In this document: positions 13,861 to 14,107 of the stretch, piece by piece
Layout: the number at the start of each line of letters is the position of its first letter
Numbering within the stretch: the first letter of the stretch is position 1
Source: Chromera velia
Lineage: Eukaryota > Sar > Chromeraceae
Assembly (NCBI GenBank): GCA_018398765.1
Contig: JAHBMJ010002956.1
Coordinates: forward strand, 1-14,107
Length of the DNA stretch: 14,107 nucleotides
Direction: 5' to 3'
Made by a program: the position numbers and the translations under genes
Notes under the pieces: generated by a model
Told to the model about the DNA's origin: nothing
What the model saw: the letters and a program-made list of their open reading frames with translations, nothing else
The model's database searches: none

Positions 13861-14107
13861 AGCATCCACAAAGATAGTGACAGAGATGAAGGCCAAGAAT
13901 GGGAGCCCTCTCCTCAGAATTGCCATGTCCAGTATGTCGTGGCAGACGGCCACTGTGGGCTGGTAGCGGCCGTCGGTCCTCAGCAAAGTGCCGCTGGCAT
14001 TCCCGATCAGCAAGTGCTGAAAGCGGATGTCTGTCGAGTGACTTCACAGATACAAAAAGACATGGTTGCAGCATGGAAGGGGGCGCTTGAGAGAGATGAG
14101 TGGGTCC
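13861..14107 (+). CDS. Partial exon with an OTU-like D-G-H-C motif, cut by window end
   Basis: One frame is open from the edge of the inserted element to the window end (82 codons). It reads SIHKDSDRDEGQEWEPSPQ, then HVQYVVADGHCGLVAAVG, then VLKADVCRVTSQIQKDM and AWKGALERDEWV. The block VVADGHCGLVAA (Asp and Cys codons at 13945-13956) resembles the catalytic DGNC-[LG]-F motif of OTU-family cysteine proteases, which also occur in some transposon-encoded proteins. The OTU catalytic His would lie beyond the window. A second frame (codons from 13862) is open to a TAG at 13964-13966 and joins ...TSEETYEQVQAS across the element, so which frame is real is not settled. It could be a downstream exon of the transposase gene or a separate gene. 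Confidence 0.3.

Overview
The window looks like nuclear DNA of a eukaryote. The evidence is one long intronless protein gene, several good spliceosomal signals (GTGAGT and GTAAGT donors, pyrimidine-rich ...CAG acceptors), no operon-like packing, no ribosome-binding sites, and a high load of non-autonomous DNA transposons. The many TGCATGCA blocks, the mixed GC content with AT-rich islands, and the low-complexity Glu/Ser/Gly-rich coding style suggest an alveolate of the chromerid/apicomplexan lineage (Chromera-like). That assignment is inference; no rRNA or marker gene is present to confirm it.

Layout. 1-2700: a possible terminal exon (79-518), a degenerate tandem repeat of about 190-213 bp units (about 600-1175), a GC-only hairpin (1264-1304), a weak minus-strand hypothetical (1730-2146), and a GC-rich block framed by TGCATGCA runs (2511-2652). 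2700-3700: a plus-strand gene end whose last exon (3340-3681) encodes a decayed zinc-finger-like protein, preceded by a plausible 420-bp intron. 3700-6850: a short tandem repeat, then mostly non-coding DNA with AT-rich islands (about 3880-4640 and 5740-6070) full of small direct and inverted repeats. 6852-9224 (minus): the one convincing intact gene, a 790-residue class C J-domain (DnaJ/Hsp40) protein. 9225-9550: its upstream region. 9571-9882: a dense array of six GC-rich hairpins ending in an A11 run. 9950-10730: more hairpins, one well-formed 83-bp intron candidate and an open exon-like frame.

The last 3.4 kb is a transposon graveyard. A 763-bp MITE-like element (10734-11496) has long inverted arms and a perfect 8-bp target duplication, and sits inside the exon-like frame. 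A hAT-like transposase relic (from 11653) keeps one frame through three in-frame stops and then has an intron-like, AG-free pyrimidine tract. An 807-bp element (13049-13855) has 128-bp terminal inverted repeats about 94.5% identical and a 4-bp target duplication, and is inserted into or beside the transposase relic. Beyond it, an open frame reaching the window end carries a D-G-H-C motif resembling an OTU cysteine-protease active site.

No pathway or complex links these genes. The J-domain protein is an isolated cellular gene, and most of the rest is repeats, mobile elements and their remains. The most unusual structures are the hairpin array, the two MITE families with preserved target duplications, and the multi-stop but frame-preserved transposase.
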